A DNA stretch of 31,956 nucleotides from Gudongella sp046224405 (lineage in GTDB: Bacteria; Bacillota; Clostridia; Tissierellales; Tissierellaceae). The stretch is taken from positions 1 to 31,956 of the forward strand of contig NZ_JBJXRK010000028.1 of the NCBI RefSeq assembly GCF_046224405.1. The letters are read 5' to 3'. Of this stretch, positions 23,559-31,897 are shown one piece after another. Under the pieces are notes generated by a model, which had not been told where the DNA came from, made no database searches, and saw only the letters and a program-made list of their open reading frames with translations. The first letter of the stretch is position 1. Each line of letters begins with the position of its first letter. A program made the position numbers and the translations under genes.

Positions 23559-25012
23559 TGAGAAACTACGAGAAAATGATATTCGAACTTTCCAAACCTG
23601 GTAGAAAGGCATATATGTTACCTGCAAATGACGTGGAGGATGTTGCTGTAGATAGCCTTATACCTGGGGAGTTTTTAAATGATTCAGAGCTGGATCTTCC
23701 TGAATTGTACGAGGTGGACATAATAAGACATTATACAAATCTGTCCAACAAGAATTATGGCCTTGACACAGGCTTCTATCCACTTGGATCATGTACAATG
23801 AAGTACAATCCAAAAATAAATGAAGATACCGCAAGATATGACGGATTTGCTAATTTGCATCCTTTGCAGCCAGCTGACTGTATTCAGGGATCCTTGCAGC
23901 TGCTTCACGAGCTTGAATTGAGCTTGTCGGAAATTGCTGGAATGGACAGGACCACGCTTCAGCCAGCAGCTGGTGCACACGGTGAGCTTACAGGAGTAAT
24001 GATAATAAAGGCTTACCATGAAAAAAGAGGGGAAGCCCACAGAAACAAGATTATAGTTCCTGATTCAGCACACGGCACAAATCCAGCTACAGCAGGAATG
24101 GCAGGATATAAGATCGTTGAGATCAAATCAACGAAGGACGGACTAGTTGACCTTGATGCACTTCGTGCAGCAGTTGGAGATGATACAGCAGGATTGATGC
24201 TTACAAATCCAAATACTCTTGGTATATTTGACAAGGGAATCAAGGAAATTGCTGAGATAGTACACGAGGCAGGAGGACTTCTTTATTACGATGGAGCCAA
24301 TGCCAATGCGATATTGGGCTATGCCAGACCTGGAGACATGGGATTTGACGTTGTTCACTTCAACCTTCACAAGACCTTCTCGACACCACATGGTGGAGGA
24401 GGACCTGGAGCTGGTCCCGTAGGAGTTAAGAAGGAGCTTGTTCCATTCCTACCAGTACCAATGGTTGAGAAGAAGGACGACAAGTATTTCCTTGATTATG
24501 ATTATCCGGATTCAATCGGAAAGGTTAAGGATTTCTACGGACACTTCGGTATTCTTGTAAGAGCCTACACCTATATACTGACAATGGGTTCAGATGGACT
24601 TAAGAAAGCTTCAGAAATGGCAGTACTGAATGCAAACTACCTGTGCAGTCAATTGAAGGATTACTACCATCTTCCAATTGATACGATCTACAAGCATGAG
24701 TTTGTACTGGGTGGATTGAAGGATACCTTAAGCGAGGTTACAACTCTTGACATTGCAAAGAGACTCCTTGACCTTGGATACCATCCACCAACAATCTACT
24801 TCCCATTGATAATCAATGAGGCACTTATGATAGAGCCGACTGAAACTGAGAGCAAGGAAACCCTGGATGAGTTTATTCAGGCCATGATCCAAATTGCCAA
24901 GGAGGCGGAATCAGATCCTGCTATCCTTAAGTCAGCTCCAAACAGAACAAAGGTAAGAAGACCTAATGAAGTCAAGGCAGCACGAGACATCAACGTAAAA
25001 TACGAAGGGTAG
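23558..25012 (+). CDS. gcvPB: Glycine dehydrogenase (decarboxylating) subunit 2
   Basis: This encodes the C-terminal, PLP-binding half of the P protein. The 484 residues contain the PLP lysine motif FNLHKTFSTPHGGGGPG near residue 270, the GSCTMKYNPKINE stretch near residue 82 and SAHGTNPATA near residue 173. Overlap by one base with gcvPA suggests equal production of the two halves. The next gene, lpd, starts within about ten bases. Confidence 0.97.
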   Translation: MRNYEKMIFELSKPGRKAYMLPANDVEDVAVDSLIPGEFLNDSELDLPELYEVDIIRHYTNLSNKNYGLDTGFYPLGSCTMKYNPKINEDTARYDGFANLHPLQPADCIQGSLQLLHELELSLSEIAGMDRTTLQPAAGAHGELTGVMIIKAYHEKRGEAHRNKIIVPDSAHGTNPATAGMAGYKIVEIKSTKDGLVDLDALRAAVGDDTAGLMLTNPNTLGIFDKGIKEIAEIVHEAGGLLYYDGANANAILGYARPGDMGFDVVHFNLHKTFSTPHGGGGPGAGPVGVKKELVPFLPVPMVEKKDDKYFLDYDYPDSIGKVKDFYGHFGILVRAYTYILTMGSDGLKKASEMAVLNANYLCSQLKDYYHLPIDTIYKHEFVLGGLKDTLSEVTTLDIAKRLLDLGYHPPTIYFPLIINEALMIEPTETESKETLDEFIQAMIQIAKEAESDPAILKSAPNRTKVRRPNEVKAARDINVKYEG

Positions 25013-25021
25013 GTGTATTGC

Positions 25022-26437
25022 TTGACAAAGAAAATAGCTATTATCGGTGCAGGACCGGGTGGCTATGTCGCAGCCATAAAGGCTGCGCAACTTGAGGCAG
25101 AGGTTTTTCTTATAGAAAACAGAGACATTGGGGGTACATGCCTTAACAGGGGGTGTATCCCCACTAAAACATATTTCAGAAATGCTGAAATAATGTCATC
25201 CCTCAAGAGAGCCGACGAATTTGGTATAAGTGTGGAGGGCTACAGCCTTGATGGCAAGGCTCTTCTGGAGAGAAAAAACAAGGTGGTTTATGACCTTGTA
25301 TCCGGAATTGAAAAGCTTATATCATCCTACAGCAATATAGAGTTCGTACCTGGAAAGGCATCATTTAAAGACAGTAAAACATTGACTGTAGAGCTTCTGG
25401 AAGGGGGAACCCGGGAAATAGAAGCCGACAACATTATCATAGCAACAGGCTCCTATCCACAGATGACTGAAACAAAGGGTGTGGATCTGCCTGGAGTTAT
25501 AACATCAGATGATATACTGGAGCTGGACCACATTCCAGAAACCTTGATTGTGGTAGGTGGAGGAGTAATTGGCCTGGAGTTTGCAAGCATCTATCAGGAA
25601 CTGGGTTCACATGTCATACTATTGGCATCGAGAATCCTCAAGGATGGGGACAAGGAAATCGGGAAGCGACTTCTCCCTATGCTTAAAAAGCAGGGTATTG
25701 AGACCTATGTCAACATCCGCGCAAAGGAAATTTCCAAGGAAGGCAATAGACTTAAGGTTCTTGCCAAGTACAAGGAAAAGGAAGAGGAGATAGAGGTTGT
25801 CGGCGACTATGTCTTGATTGCATCTGGAAGAGGCCCCCTTGTGGATGGTCTTGGGCTTGAAGAAGCCGGAGTGGAGTATTCAAATAGGGGAATCAAGGTA
25901 GATGACAACTACGAGACCTCCGTTCCTGGAATCTATGCAATCGGAGATGTGAATTCCAAAGGAATTCAATTGGCACACGTTGCTTCATCACAAGGTGAGT
26001 ACGTTGTCGAAAAGATACTGGGCCATGAGCCGGACTTGAATCACGAACATTGGCCTTCATGTGTATTTACAATGACAGAAGTAGCTCAGGTGGGCTATAC
26101 CCAGGAACAGCTCAAGGAGAAGGAAGTGGACTACAGGTCCAGCAAGTTCATGTTCTCTGCAAACGGCAAGGCACTTTCCTTGGGAGAACCGGAAGGAATC
26201 ATCAAGATTCTTGCCTCAAATGAGGATAACAGAATATTAGGGGTCCACATACTTGGGCCACATGCAAACGACCTTATTCACGAGGGAGCATTGGCAATAT
26301 CGAACAATATGGATGTGGCTGCTATAAAAAGGACAATACATGCTCATCCTACTCTTTCGGAAGCCTTCTTTGAGGCGGCATTGGGACTTGATGAAGCTGC
26401 AATTCACATTGCACCCAAGAGAAAAAGAAGAAGATAA
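25022..26437 (+). CDS. lpdA: Dihydrolipoyl dehydrogenase (glycine cleavage L protein)
   Basis: This encodes the flavoprotein that reoxidises the dihydrolipoyl arm of the H protein with NAD+. FAD-binding IIGAGPGGYVAA is at the start, the redox disulfide in GGTCLNRGCIPTK near residues 38-50, NAD-binding VVGGGVIGLEFAS near residue 180, YAIGDV near residue 310 and the active-site pair in HAHPTLSEAF. The frame opens at GTG 25013, but TTG 25022 has the better spacing to GGTAGGTG and fits the family start; 471 residues. There is no N-terminal lipoyl domain. The C-terminus is unusually basic (APKRKRRR). Confidence 0.93.
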   Translation: MTKKIAIIGAGPGGYVAAIKAAQLEAEVFLIENRDIGGTCLNRGCIPTKTYFRNAEIMSSLKRADEFGISVEGYSLDGKALLERKNKVVYDLVSGIEKLISSYSNIEFVPGKASFKDSKTLTVELLEGGTREIEADNIIIATGSYPQMTETKGVDLPGVITSDDILELDHIPETLIVVGGGVIGLEFASIYQELGSHVILLASRILKDGDKEIGKRLLPMLKKQGIETYVNIRAKEISKEGNRLKVLAKYKEKEEEIEVVGDYVLIASGRGPLVDGLGLEEAGVEYSNRGIKVDDNYETSVPGIYAIGDVNSKGIQLAHVASSQGEYVVEKILGHEPDLNHEHWPSCVFTMTEVAQVGYTQEQLKEKEVDYRSSKFMFSANGKALSLGEPEGIIKILASNEDNRILGVHILGPHANDLIHEGALAISNNMDVAAIKRTIHAHPTLSEAFFEAALGLDEAAIHIAPKRKRRR

Positions 26438-26438
26438 T

Positions 26439-26464
26439 CAAGCAACGGGGAAACCCGTTGCTTG
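26439..26464 (+). terminator. Stable GAAA-loop hairpin after the glycine cleavage operon
   Basis: An 11-bp perfect stem (CAAGCAACGGG with CCCGTTGCTTG) encloses a GAAA tetraloop. It begins two bases after the lpdA stop codon. No T run follows on this strand, so it is a weak intrinsic terminator at best and may instead protect the mRNA 3' end or reduce readthrough into the PAP2 gene. Confidence 0.5.
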
Positions 26465-26484
26465 CTGTATTCAGGGGGACACAT

Positions 26485-27111
26485 ATGAAAACAGAAAAAA
26501 AGGCACTTATTGCCCTTAGCATGGTCATATTCCTGATTCTAGGCTTTATGGTTGCCGGAAAATCAGAAGGGGTACTTTTTGACCAGCCTATTATGAGTTT
26601 TGTACACAGCAATAACAACATGTCATTGATCAGGGTAATGGAGATAATTTCCTTTCTTGGATCGGAGGCATTTCTATTTCCTGTAATGGGTACAGCTATA
26701 GCATACTTTACAATCAAGAAAAGATATCTTGTAGCGGGACTTCTATTGACCTCCTCATTGGGAAGCTGGCTGATGAATCATCTACTAAAGCAGATTTTTC
26801 ATCGACCACGACCCTATGAGTACTTTTTGGTGGAGCAGGGAGGCCTTAGCTATCCCAGTGGACATTCAATGGTAACCATGACTATGTTTTTGACAATAGC
26901 CTACCTGCTAACAAGAAACAAAAGCCGATTAAGCTTTAATAGGAGAATATGGATAGGTGCTCTAGCCTATGTGCTTTTGATGGGAGCCAGCAGGGTGTTT
27001 CTGGGTGTGCACTGGCCCACTGATGTAATAGGTGGATTTTCAGCAGGCTATGTATTCTATGAGGCATATATGTATGTTGTAAGGAATAAAAAAGCATCTG
27101 AAGTGCATTAA
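26485..27111 (+). CDS. PAP2-family membrane phosphatase
   Basis: This 208-residue protein has several hydrophobic segments and the three phosphatase motifs of the PAP2 superfamily: KQIFHRPRP (K-x6-RP), PSGHS and SRVFLGVHWPTD (SR-x5-H-x3-D). Such proteins usually dephosphorylate undecaprenyl pyrophosphate or phosphatidic-type lipids outside the membrane. The frame opens at 26458, inside the preceding hairpin; the ATG at 26485 follows AGGGGG (26473-26478) by 6 bases and is the better start. A terminator follows. The exact lipid substrate cannot be told from sequence. Confidence 0.9.
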   Translation: MKTEKKALIALSMVIFLILGFMVAGKSEGVLFDQPIMSFVHSNNNMSLIRVMEIISFLGSEAFLFPVMGTAIAYFTIKKRYLVAGLLLTSSLGSWLMNHLLKQIFHRPRPYEYFLVEQGGLSYPSGHSMVTMTMFLTIAYLLTRNKSRLSFNRRIWIGALAYVLLMGASRVFLGVHWPTDVIGGFSAGYVFYEAYMYVVRNKKASEVH

Positions 27112-27136
27112 GAAATTTGCTATCCGTAATATATTA

Positions 27137-27175
27137 AAGGGATTCCATCTGATAGGAATCCCTTAAAATATTTTT
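27137..27175. terminator. Terminator between convergent genes
   Basis: AAGGGATTCC (27137-27146) and GGAATCCCTT (27155-27164) form a perfect 10-bp stem with an 8-base loop. A T run (27171-27175) follows after a short A-rich gap on the + strand. It separates the PAP2 gene from the end of the ABC exporter operon and may serve both strands. Confidence 0.8.
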
Positions 27176-28982
27176 AAATGCTCTCCTCACCAAGATATTG
27201 GTTTGTATAGAGTCTGTGGTAATAGCCCTTTCTCATCAATAGCTCCCTGTGGGTTCCATCCTCAACAATTTCACCCTTCTTAACAACCAGGATTCTATCT
27301 GCATTTTTTATGGTGGATAGTCTATGGGCGATTACAAAGCTGGTTCGTCCCTTCAGGACCTTTGTGATGGCATCCTGAATAATCTTTTCAGTTTCAGTAT
27401 CAATTGACGAGGTCGCTTCGTCAAGGACAAATAGAGAAGGATTTCTGATAATGGCCCTGGCAAATGAGATAAGCTGCTTTTGACCTGTTGACAGCATTCC
27501 GCCTCCCTCACCAACCTGGGTATCATAACCGTCCTCAAGCTCCATAATGAATTCGTGAGCATTGACTATCATGCAGGCCTCCTGGATTTCCTTATCAGTG
27601 GCATCCAGCTTCCCGTAGCGAATGTTTTCCTTAATGGTACCGCTGAACAGGTGTGGACTTTGCAGTACATAGCCCAGATTGTTGTGAATCCATTGAAGGG
27701 GCATTTTTTTGTAGTCCAGACCATCCACAAGAATCCGTCCCTCTGTGGGTTCATAGAACCTGCAAAACAGATTAACTATTGTTGACTTTCCAGATCCGGT
27801 CTCTCCTACAAGTGCGATTGTCTGACTTGGATTGACGTCCAGGTTGAAATTCTTTAGAACTGGCTCATTGGTCTGATATGAGAAGGAGACATTTTCGAAG
27901 GTTATCCCTCCCTTTATCTGTGGTAAAAGCTCCCTTTCCTGCTGGAAGATATCCCCAAACCTTTGAATAATCTCCTTTTCATCCCTGATTTCAGGTTTTT
28001 CCTTCAAAAGTGAAAAAACCCTTTCTGCAGAAGCCTGGGCACTTTGAAATTCCGCAAAAATCACAGCCATCTGCCTAATGGGCTCAAAGAACTGAGCTGT
28101 ATAGGAAATAAATGCGACTAGAGTTCCATAGGTTATGATTCCTTCCATGATATAGCCTGAGCCAAAGGAAAAGGCCAGGGCTGTTCCCACGCTTCCAAGC
28201 CCGATTACCAGAGGCAGGTATACCGATGAAAGGATAGCAGCCCTTATTGATTGGGCTCTCATTGAGCCGGTCAGGTTAGAGAACTCCTCCAGGTTTTTTT
28301 CCTCCCGAACCAATGTCTTGGTGGTTTTTGCACCCTGTATGTCCTCATTGAAGGCACCGGTTATCTGTGAATTTATTTTTCTGATCTTTCGTTGTGCCGA
28401 AAGTATTTTTTTCTGGAAGACAATGCTCAAGACTGCAAGAAGTGGCACCACTGAAAGGGTGATCATGGCCAGAAATGGATTAAGGATAATCATGTATATG
28501 GATATTCCGGTCATTATGGCCAATCCCCAGGCCAGATCCACAATGCCCCATGAGATGGTCTCACTTAATCTGGTTATGTCAGAAGTCATCCTTGCCAGCA
28601 ACCAGCCAACCGCCTTGTTGTCATAGTATGATAGTGGGAGCTCCTGCAGCTGTATAAAGCCTAGTCTTCTTATGTCATGTGCAATTGTAGTCTCCAGCCT
28701 GCCAGCTATTTTTATAAAAACAAGAATCAAGAGACTTAAAGCCAGCACTGCTGAAAGGTACATACCTATAAAGAGCGGAAGACCATCAAGACTCCCCCTT
28801 CTGACAAATTCGTCTATGGCGTACTTGGAAAGTAGCGGAAAAGTTGCATCCATGATTCCAAGTAGCACCATCAAAACAATAAGCTTCAGGAAACTGGCCT
28901 TGTATGGCTTGAGGTAGGTATAAAAATCCTTCCATATTCCCACACTTATTTTATTCGGTGTTTCAGTATTTATGTTATCCAT
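27174..28982 (-). CDS. Heterodimeric ABC exporter, catalytically competent subunit
   Basis: This is a half-size ABC exporter of 602 residues: a six-helix membrane domain in the first 330 residues, then an ATPase domain. Walker A GETGSGKST begins at residue 393; Walker B ends LFVLDE with the catalytic Glu at 522; the H-loop reads VIAHR. The signature is LSTGQ, off-consensus, at residue 497. This matches the second subunit of BmrCD- or TM287/288-type heterodimers. It follows its partner by 11 bases, with an AGGAGG site. Multidrug export is likely by family; substrates are unknown. Confidence 0.92.
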   Translation of the reverse strand: MDNINTETPNKISVGIWKDFYTYLKPYKASFLKLIVLMVLLGIMDATFPLLSKYAIDEFVRRGSLDGLPLFIGMYLSAVLALSLLILVFIKIAGRLETTIAHDIRRLGFIQLQELPLSYYDNKAVGWLLARMTSDITRLSETISWGIVDLAWGLAIMTGISIYMIILNPFLAMITLSVVPLLAVLSIVFQKKILSAQRKIRKINSQITGAFNEDIQGAKTTKTLVREEKNLEEFSNLTGSMRAQSIRAAILSSVYLPLVIGLGSVGTALAFSFGSGYIMEGIITYGTLVAFISYTAQFFEPIRQMAVIFAEFQSAQASAERVFSLLKEKPEIRDEKEIIQRFGDIFQQERELLPQIKGGITFENVSFSYQTNEPVLKNFNLDVNPSQTIALVGETGSGKSTIVNLFCRFYEPTEGRILVDGLDYKKMPLQWIHNNLGYVLQSPHLFSGTIKENIRYGKLDATDKEIQEACMIVNAHEFIMELEDGYDTQVGEGGGMLSTGQKQLISFARAIIRNPSLFVLDEATSSIDTETEKIIQDAITKVLKGRTSFVIAHRLSTIKNADRILVVKKGEIVEDGTHRELLMRKGYYHRLYTNQYLGEESI

Positions 28983-28993
28983 GGTGATTCCTC

Positions 28994-30787
28994 CTAAGCA
29001 TTCAGCACATCCATTTCAACCGATGACTGAATGTCGTAAATTCTTCTGTATAGGCCCTCCTGAGAGATCAGTTCACTGTGAGTTCCTGATTGGATAATCC
29101 TACCCTTATCCAGGACAATTATCTTATCTGCGTTGGAAACAGTGGATATCCTGTGGGATATGACAAATGTGGTAGCAATGTTCTTTCGCTTTTCCAAGGC
29201 CTTCCTGATTTCCATATCTGTTTCAGTATCAACTGCAGACAAAGAATCGTCGAATATAACTATGGGTGTCTCTGCTATTATAGCTCTTGCAATAGCCATC
29301 CTCTGCTTTTGACCACCAGATAGGGAAACACCCCTTTCGCCTACCATGGTTTCATACTTCTTATCGAATGAGATGATATCATTGTGTATTGAAGCCACCT
29401 TGGCCGCTTGAAACACAGATTTATCCTGCTTTTCAGGATCTGTGAATCGAATGTTCTCCTTGATTGTTCGTGCGTACAGAAAAGGCTCCTGAAGCACAAG
29501 GGCAATGTTTTTTCTAATCCAATGCCTATCGATTTCCTTAAGCTCATTTCCGTCTACTTTTATTGATCCTGAGGTATAGTCATAGAGTCTTGGAAGCAGA
29601 TTCACAAGAGTGCTTTTTCCGGCACCTGTAGGTCCCATTATTGCAACAGTGTCCCCTTTCTTAAGGTGAAAGCTAATGTCATGTAGAACATCCCTGTTAC
29701 CATCGTAGGAAAAGCTAACATTCTTAAATTCTATTTCGCCCCTTATTTCTGGCTCCAACCCGTTTACCACCAAAGGTTCCTGAGGGATGCTTAAAATTTC
29801 ATCCACACGGTCTATGGATACAGTTGCCTTTCCCATATCTGTCAGGACTCTTCCAAGCTGCCTTACAGGCCAAATAAGCATATTGACATAGCTTATGAAC
29901 GCCACCAGTACACCAATTGCAATTCTTCCCTGAACTACCATGATTGAACCTGCCACAATAACCAGGCCAACCTGGAACATGCTCAGGAAATCTGAAAGGG
30001 ACCAATAAACCGCAAGATTGTCTATTAGCTTGTTTACTGAATTTCTGTAAGATAAGTTCCTTGTATCAAATTTTTCAAGCTCAAAGGCCTCCCTGGCGAA
30101 AGCCTTGACAACCCTTATTCCAGTAAGGTTTTCCTGGAGTGTTGTAGAAAGCTTGGCCTCAGCTTCATCCGCTTCCTTGAAGTCCCTCTGGATTCTTTTG
30201 AAAAAAGCGTAAGCGAATCCGAATATTACGGGAACAAGTACCATTGAGTACAGAGTCATGCCCCTGTCAAGGGATAGCATTGACCATAGAATAAAAAACA
30301 GCATGGAGAGTGAGCCTGCAACCTCCACAAGCTGAACCCCAAGAAATCTTCTAATGGTTTCAACATCCGAGGTACACCTCTGTATCAGGTCTCCTGTGTC
30401 TGTTTTAACATGGTAGCTGTAGGGAAGTTTTTGAATATGGTCATAAAGTCTGTCCCTAAGATTCATGGAAATATTTTCTGAAGCCTTTGCTGAATAGTAG
30501 CCCTTTAGATAAAGAAACACACCTCTAAGGCCTGTATTTGCTACAATCAGCAATCCGAGAACCCATAGGCTTGATCTTAAGACTTCCCTTCCGCCCAAAA
30601 ATTCCATTATTCTCATGGTAGCCGGGTTTGTTGCAGGTTCGCTGCCAATTACTGAATCAATGGCAGTGCTCAATATTATTGGACCAGCTGCATAGAACAG
30701 CTGTGATAGTGTTACGGTTATCATTGCAAGTATAAAAGTTAATCTGTACCCCGAAAGAAGGGGTAATAGTTTTTTTAATTGTCTCAT
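28994..30787 (-). CDS. Heterodimeric ABC exporter, degenerate-site subunit
   Basis: This half-size exporter has 597 residues. The frame is open to 30811, but the ATG at 30787 lies 6 bases after GGAGG (30794-30798) and starts MRQLKKLLPLLSGYR; the upstream part would run through a terminator hairpin. Walker A GPTGAGKST begins at residue 385, the signature is canonical LSGGQ (489), and Walker B reads IVIFDD, with Asp514 in place of the catalytic Glu. That is the mark of the degenerate subunit of a heterodimer (as in TM287 or BmrC). Expression is probably set by attenuation in the leader. Confidence 0.92.
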   Translation of the reverse strand: MRQLKKLLPLLSGYRLTFILAMITVTLSQLFYAAGPIILSTAIDSVIGSEPATNPATMRIMEFLGGREVLRSSLWVLGLLIVANTGLRGVFLYLKGYYSAKASENISMNLRDRLYDHIQKLPYSYHVKTDTGDLIQRCTSDVETIRRFLGVQLVEVAGSLSMLFFILWSMLSLDRGMTLYSMVLVPVIFGFAYAFFKRIQRDFKEADEAEAKLSTTLQENLTGIRVVKAFAREAFELEKFDTRNLSYRNSVNKLIDNLAVYWSLSDFLSMFQVGLVIVAGSIMVVQGRIAIGVLVAFISYVNMLIWPVRQLGRVLTDMGKATVSIDRVDEILSIPQEPLVVNGLEPEIRGEIEFKNVSFSYDGNRDVLHDISFHLKKGDTVAIMGPTGAGKSTLVNLLPRLYDYTSGSIKVDGNELKEIDRHWIRKNIALVLQEPFLYARTIKENIRFTDPEKQDKSVFQAAKVASIHNDIISFDKKYETMVGERGVSLSGGQKQRMAIARAIIAETPIVIFDDSLSAVDTETDMEIRKALEKRKNIATTFVISHRISTVSNADKIIVLDKGRIIQSGTHSELISQEGLYRRIYDIQSSVEMDVLNA

Positions 30788-30798
30788 TGTTTTCCTCC

Positions 30799-30829
30799 AA
30801 AAAAAAGCCATAGGTAAAAACCTATGGCT
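30799..30829 (-). terminator. Intrinsic terminator in the exporter leader (attenuator)
   Basis: On the - strand, AGCCATAGG (30829-30821) pairs perfectly with CCTATGGCT (30814-30806) around a six-base loop and is followed by eight T bases. The ribosome binding site of the exporter gene follows at once. A full terminator placed between a promoter and its gene implies conditional readthrough. Confidence 0.88.
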
Positions 30830-30861
30830 GTAGTGTCATTTCAATTGTTAACTGTTAATTT

Positions 30862-30875
30862 TAGGCATACGCCTA
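30862..30875 (-). promoter_or_regulatory. Small hairpin at the leader peptide stop codon
   Basis: On the - strand, TAGGC and GCCTA pair around a GTAT loop. The TAG stop codon of the leader peptide is part of the 5' arm, so a terminating ribosome would open the hairpin. It lies between the proposed antiterminator segment and the terminator. Confidence 0.45.
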
Positions 30876-30977
30876 GATGGAAGCAGGTTTGAACCTGGCT
30901 CCTGGATTAAGGCCATAGTATTGTTTAAAGTGTTTTAAGTTTGCTTTTAATTGTCCGTTTAGTCTTATCATCATCAT
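30873..30977 (-). CDS. Leader peptide of the ABC exporter operon
   Basis: A short frame of 34 codons (32 if the third ATG is used) begins with three ATG codons in a row (30977, 30974, 30971) after a perfect GAAGGAGG site (30987-30980). The second and third ATG have spacings of 5 and 8 bases, so the third is the likely start. The peptide begins MMMIRLNGQL, is basic (several Lys and Arg), contains a Tyr-Tyr-Gly near residues 20-22 and ends FKPASI. The codons for Tyr-Tyr-Gly hold CTATGGC, a copy of part of the terminator's 3' arm. Together with the promoter and terminator it looks like a regulatory leader peptide. No homologue is recognised by eye. Confidence 0.7.
   Translation of the reverse strand: MMMIRLNGQLKANLKHFKQYYGLNPGARFKPASI
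30884..30897 (-). promoter_or_regulatory. Hairpin inside the leader peptide gene
   Basis: On the - strand, CAGGTT and AACCTG are exact inverse repeats separated by two bases, a 5- to 6-bp stem near the end of the leader peptide frame. It could stack within a larger antiterminator fold or pause a ribosome. Confidence 0.4.
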
Positions 30978-31011
30978 GGCCTCCTTCGGTCAGAATTCAT
31001 CTTACCCCTAT

Positions 31012-31039
31012 ATTTTATACTAAAGTGTTGTAATGTCAA
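31012..31039 (-). promoter_or_regulatory. Promoter of the leader peptide-ABC exporter operon
   Basis: On the - strand, a perfect TTGACA (31039-31034) is followed after 16 bp by TAAAAT (31017-31012, one mismatch to TATAAT). The start would be near 31005, about 18 bases before the leader peptide ribosome binding site. The region upstream to 31157 is AT-rich and shows nothing else definite. Confidence 0.75.
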
Positions 31040-31157
31040 CATTTATTTTTCATATTTATACGAGTAGGAAATTTCTGCTTTTTACATCGTGGTGAATTTT
31101 GACATTTTATCATATGAGTATCATGAAAAACTTCCTTGATGCATTTCAGATACTTTT

Positions 31158-31835
31158 TTACTTCAACTCTCCCTCAAGGCTTTTCAGATCAAGTATCTTT
31201 ATCCTGTTCTTATAGAAATCAATGAGTCCATCTTCCTTCATTCGGATCAGTTCCCTGGAAAGAGAAGGCCTTGGTATGTTTAAGAGTTCTGCCATCTTCT
31301 TTCTGCTATATGGAAGCAAAAGGTATTGGGATTTTTGTCTCCCATATTCAAGAAGGAGTATGTTTACAATTTTCTTTCTGGTACTGTCAAGTGACAGACT
31401 TGTGATTCTGTCATTTAGCATATGGATTCTCCTTGAGAGGACACCTGCAAAGTTTTCTAGAACCTTTGAATTCCTGCTAAGCAATTGCACAAGCTCCACC
31501 CTGGGGATATTCATCACACAGCTATCAGAGGAGGATACAACCGTTGCTGGGTAGGTTTTCATATCGGAAAAAACCAAGGACTCGGCAAAAACATTTCCCG
31601 CTGTGAAGTGGCTGATGGTAACTACCTTTCCAGATGAGAAAGGCTTGTGGATTTCAATGTCACCTGAAAGTATTATTGAAAGGCTATCACAGGGTTCTCC
31701 TTCAATAGCCACAATATCCTTATCATTGTAGCATTTGATGGAGTAGTTGACTCCTTCCATTAATCTTGATATCTCTTCCTTGGTTAGATTATTGAATAAT
31801 ATGCACTCAGAAAGAGCATCCATTGAATAACTCAT
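31158..31835 (-). CDS. Crp/Fnr-family transcriptional regulator
   Basis: This 225-residue protein has an N-terminal cyclic-nucleotide-binding-type beta barrel (residues about 15-120, with GDIEIHKPFSSGKVVTISHF) and a C-terminal winged helix-turn-helix (SRKKMAELLNIPRPSLSRELIRMKEDGLI, given in part as KKMAELLNIPRPSLSRELIR). The N-terminal region has scattered cysteines but not the clustered spacing of FNR iron-sulfur proteins, so the signal is unknown. ATG at 31835 follows TGAGGTG. It lies upstream of the exporter operon on the same strand; a role in regulating it is possible but not shown. Confidence 0.88.
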   Translation of the reverse strand: MSYSMDALSECILFNNLTKEEISRLMEGVNYSIKCYNDKDIVAIEGEPCDSLSIILSGDIEIHKPFSSGKVVTISHFTAGNVFAESLVFSDMKTYPATVVSSSDSCVMNIPRVELVQLLSRNSKVLENFAGVLSRRIHMLNDRITSLSLDSTRKKIVNILLLEYGRQKSQYLLLPYSRKKMAELLNIPRPSLSRELIRMKEDGLIDFYKNRIKILDLKSLEGELK

Positions 31836-31867
31836 AATAAAATCACCTCAATTCATTTAACAAATTC

Positions 31868-31897
31868 TTTATACCCTCAAAAAAATAAGTAACTCAA
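31868..31897 (-). promoter_or_regulatory. Likely promoter of the Crp/Fnr regulator gene
   Basis: On the - strand, TTGAGT (31897-31892) and TATAAA (31873-31868) are separated by 18 bp, each with few mismatches from the sigma-A consensus. It lies about 33 bases upstream of the ATG. TATACCC/GGGTATA arms overlapping this site and near 31930 are far apart and may be chance. Confidence 0.5.

Noticed and set aside
27555..27785. Frames on the + strand across the ABC exporter genes
   Set aside because: They are reverse-strand shadows of well-supported ABC transporter coding sequence.
30880..30905. Sequence like a tRNA T-arm (GGTTCAAACC) in the exporter leader
   Set aside because: The flanking bases do not form the 5-bp stem with a 7-base loop, and no acceptor, D or anticodon arm is present; it is better explained as a small hairpin.
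31041..31157. Possible further gene or Fnr site upstream of the exporter promoter
   Set aside because: Only AT-rich sequence with short direct repeats (TATCAT twice) was seen; no clear FNR-type palindrome or frame.
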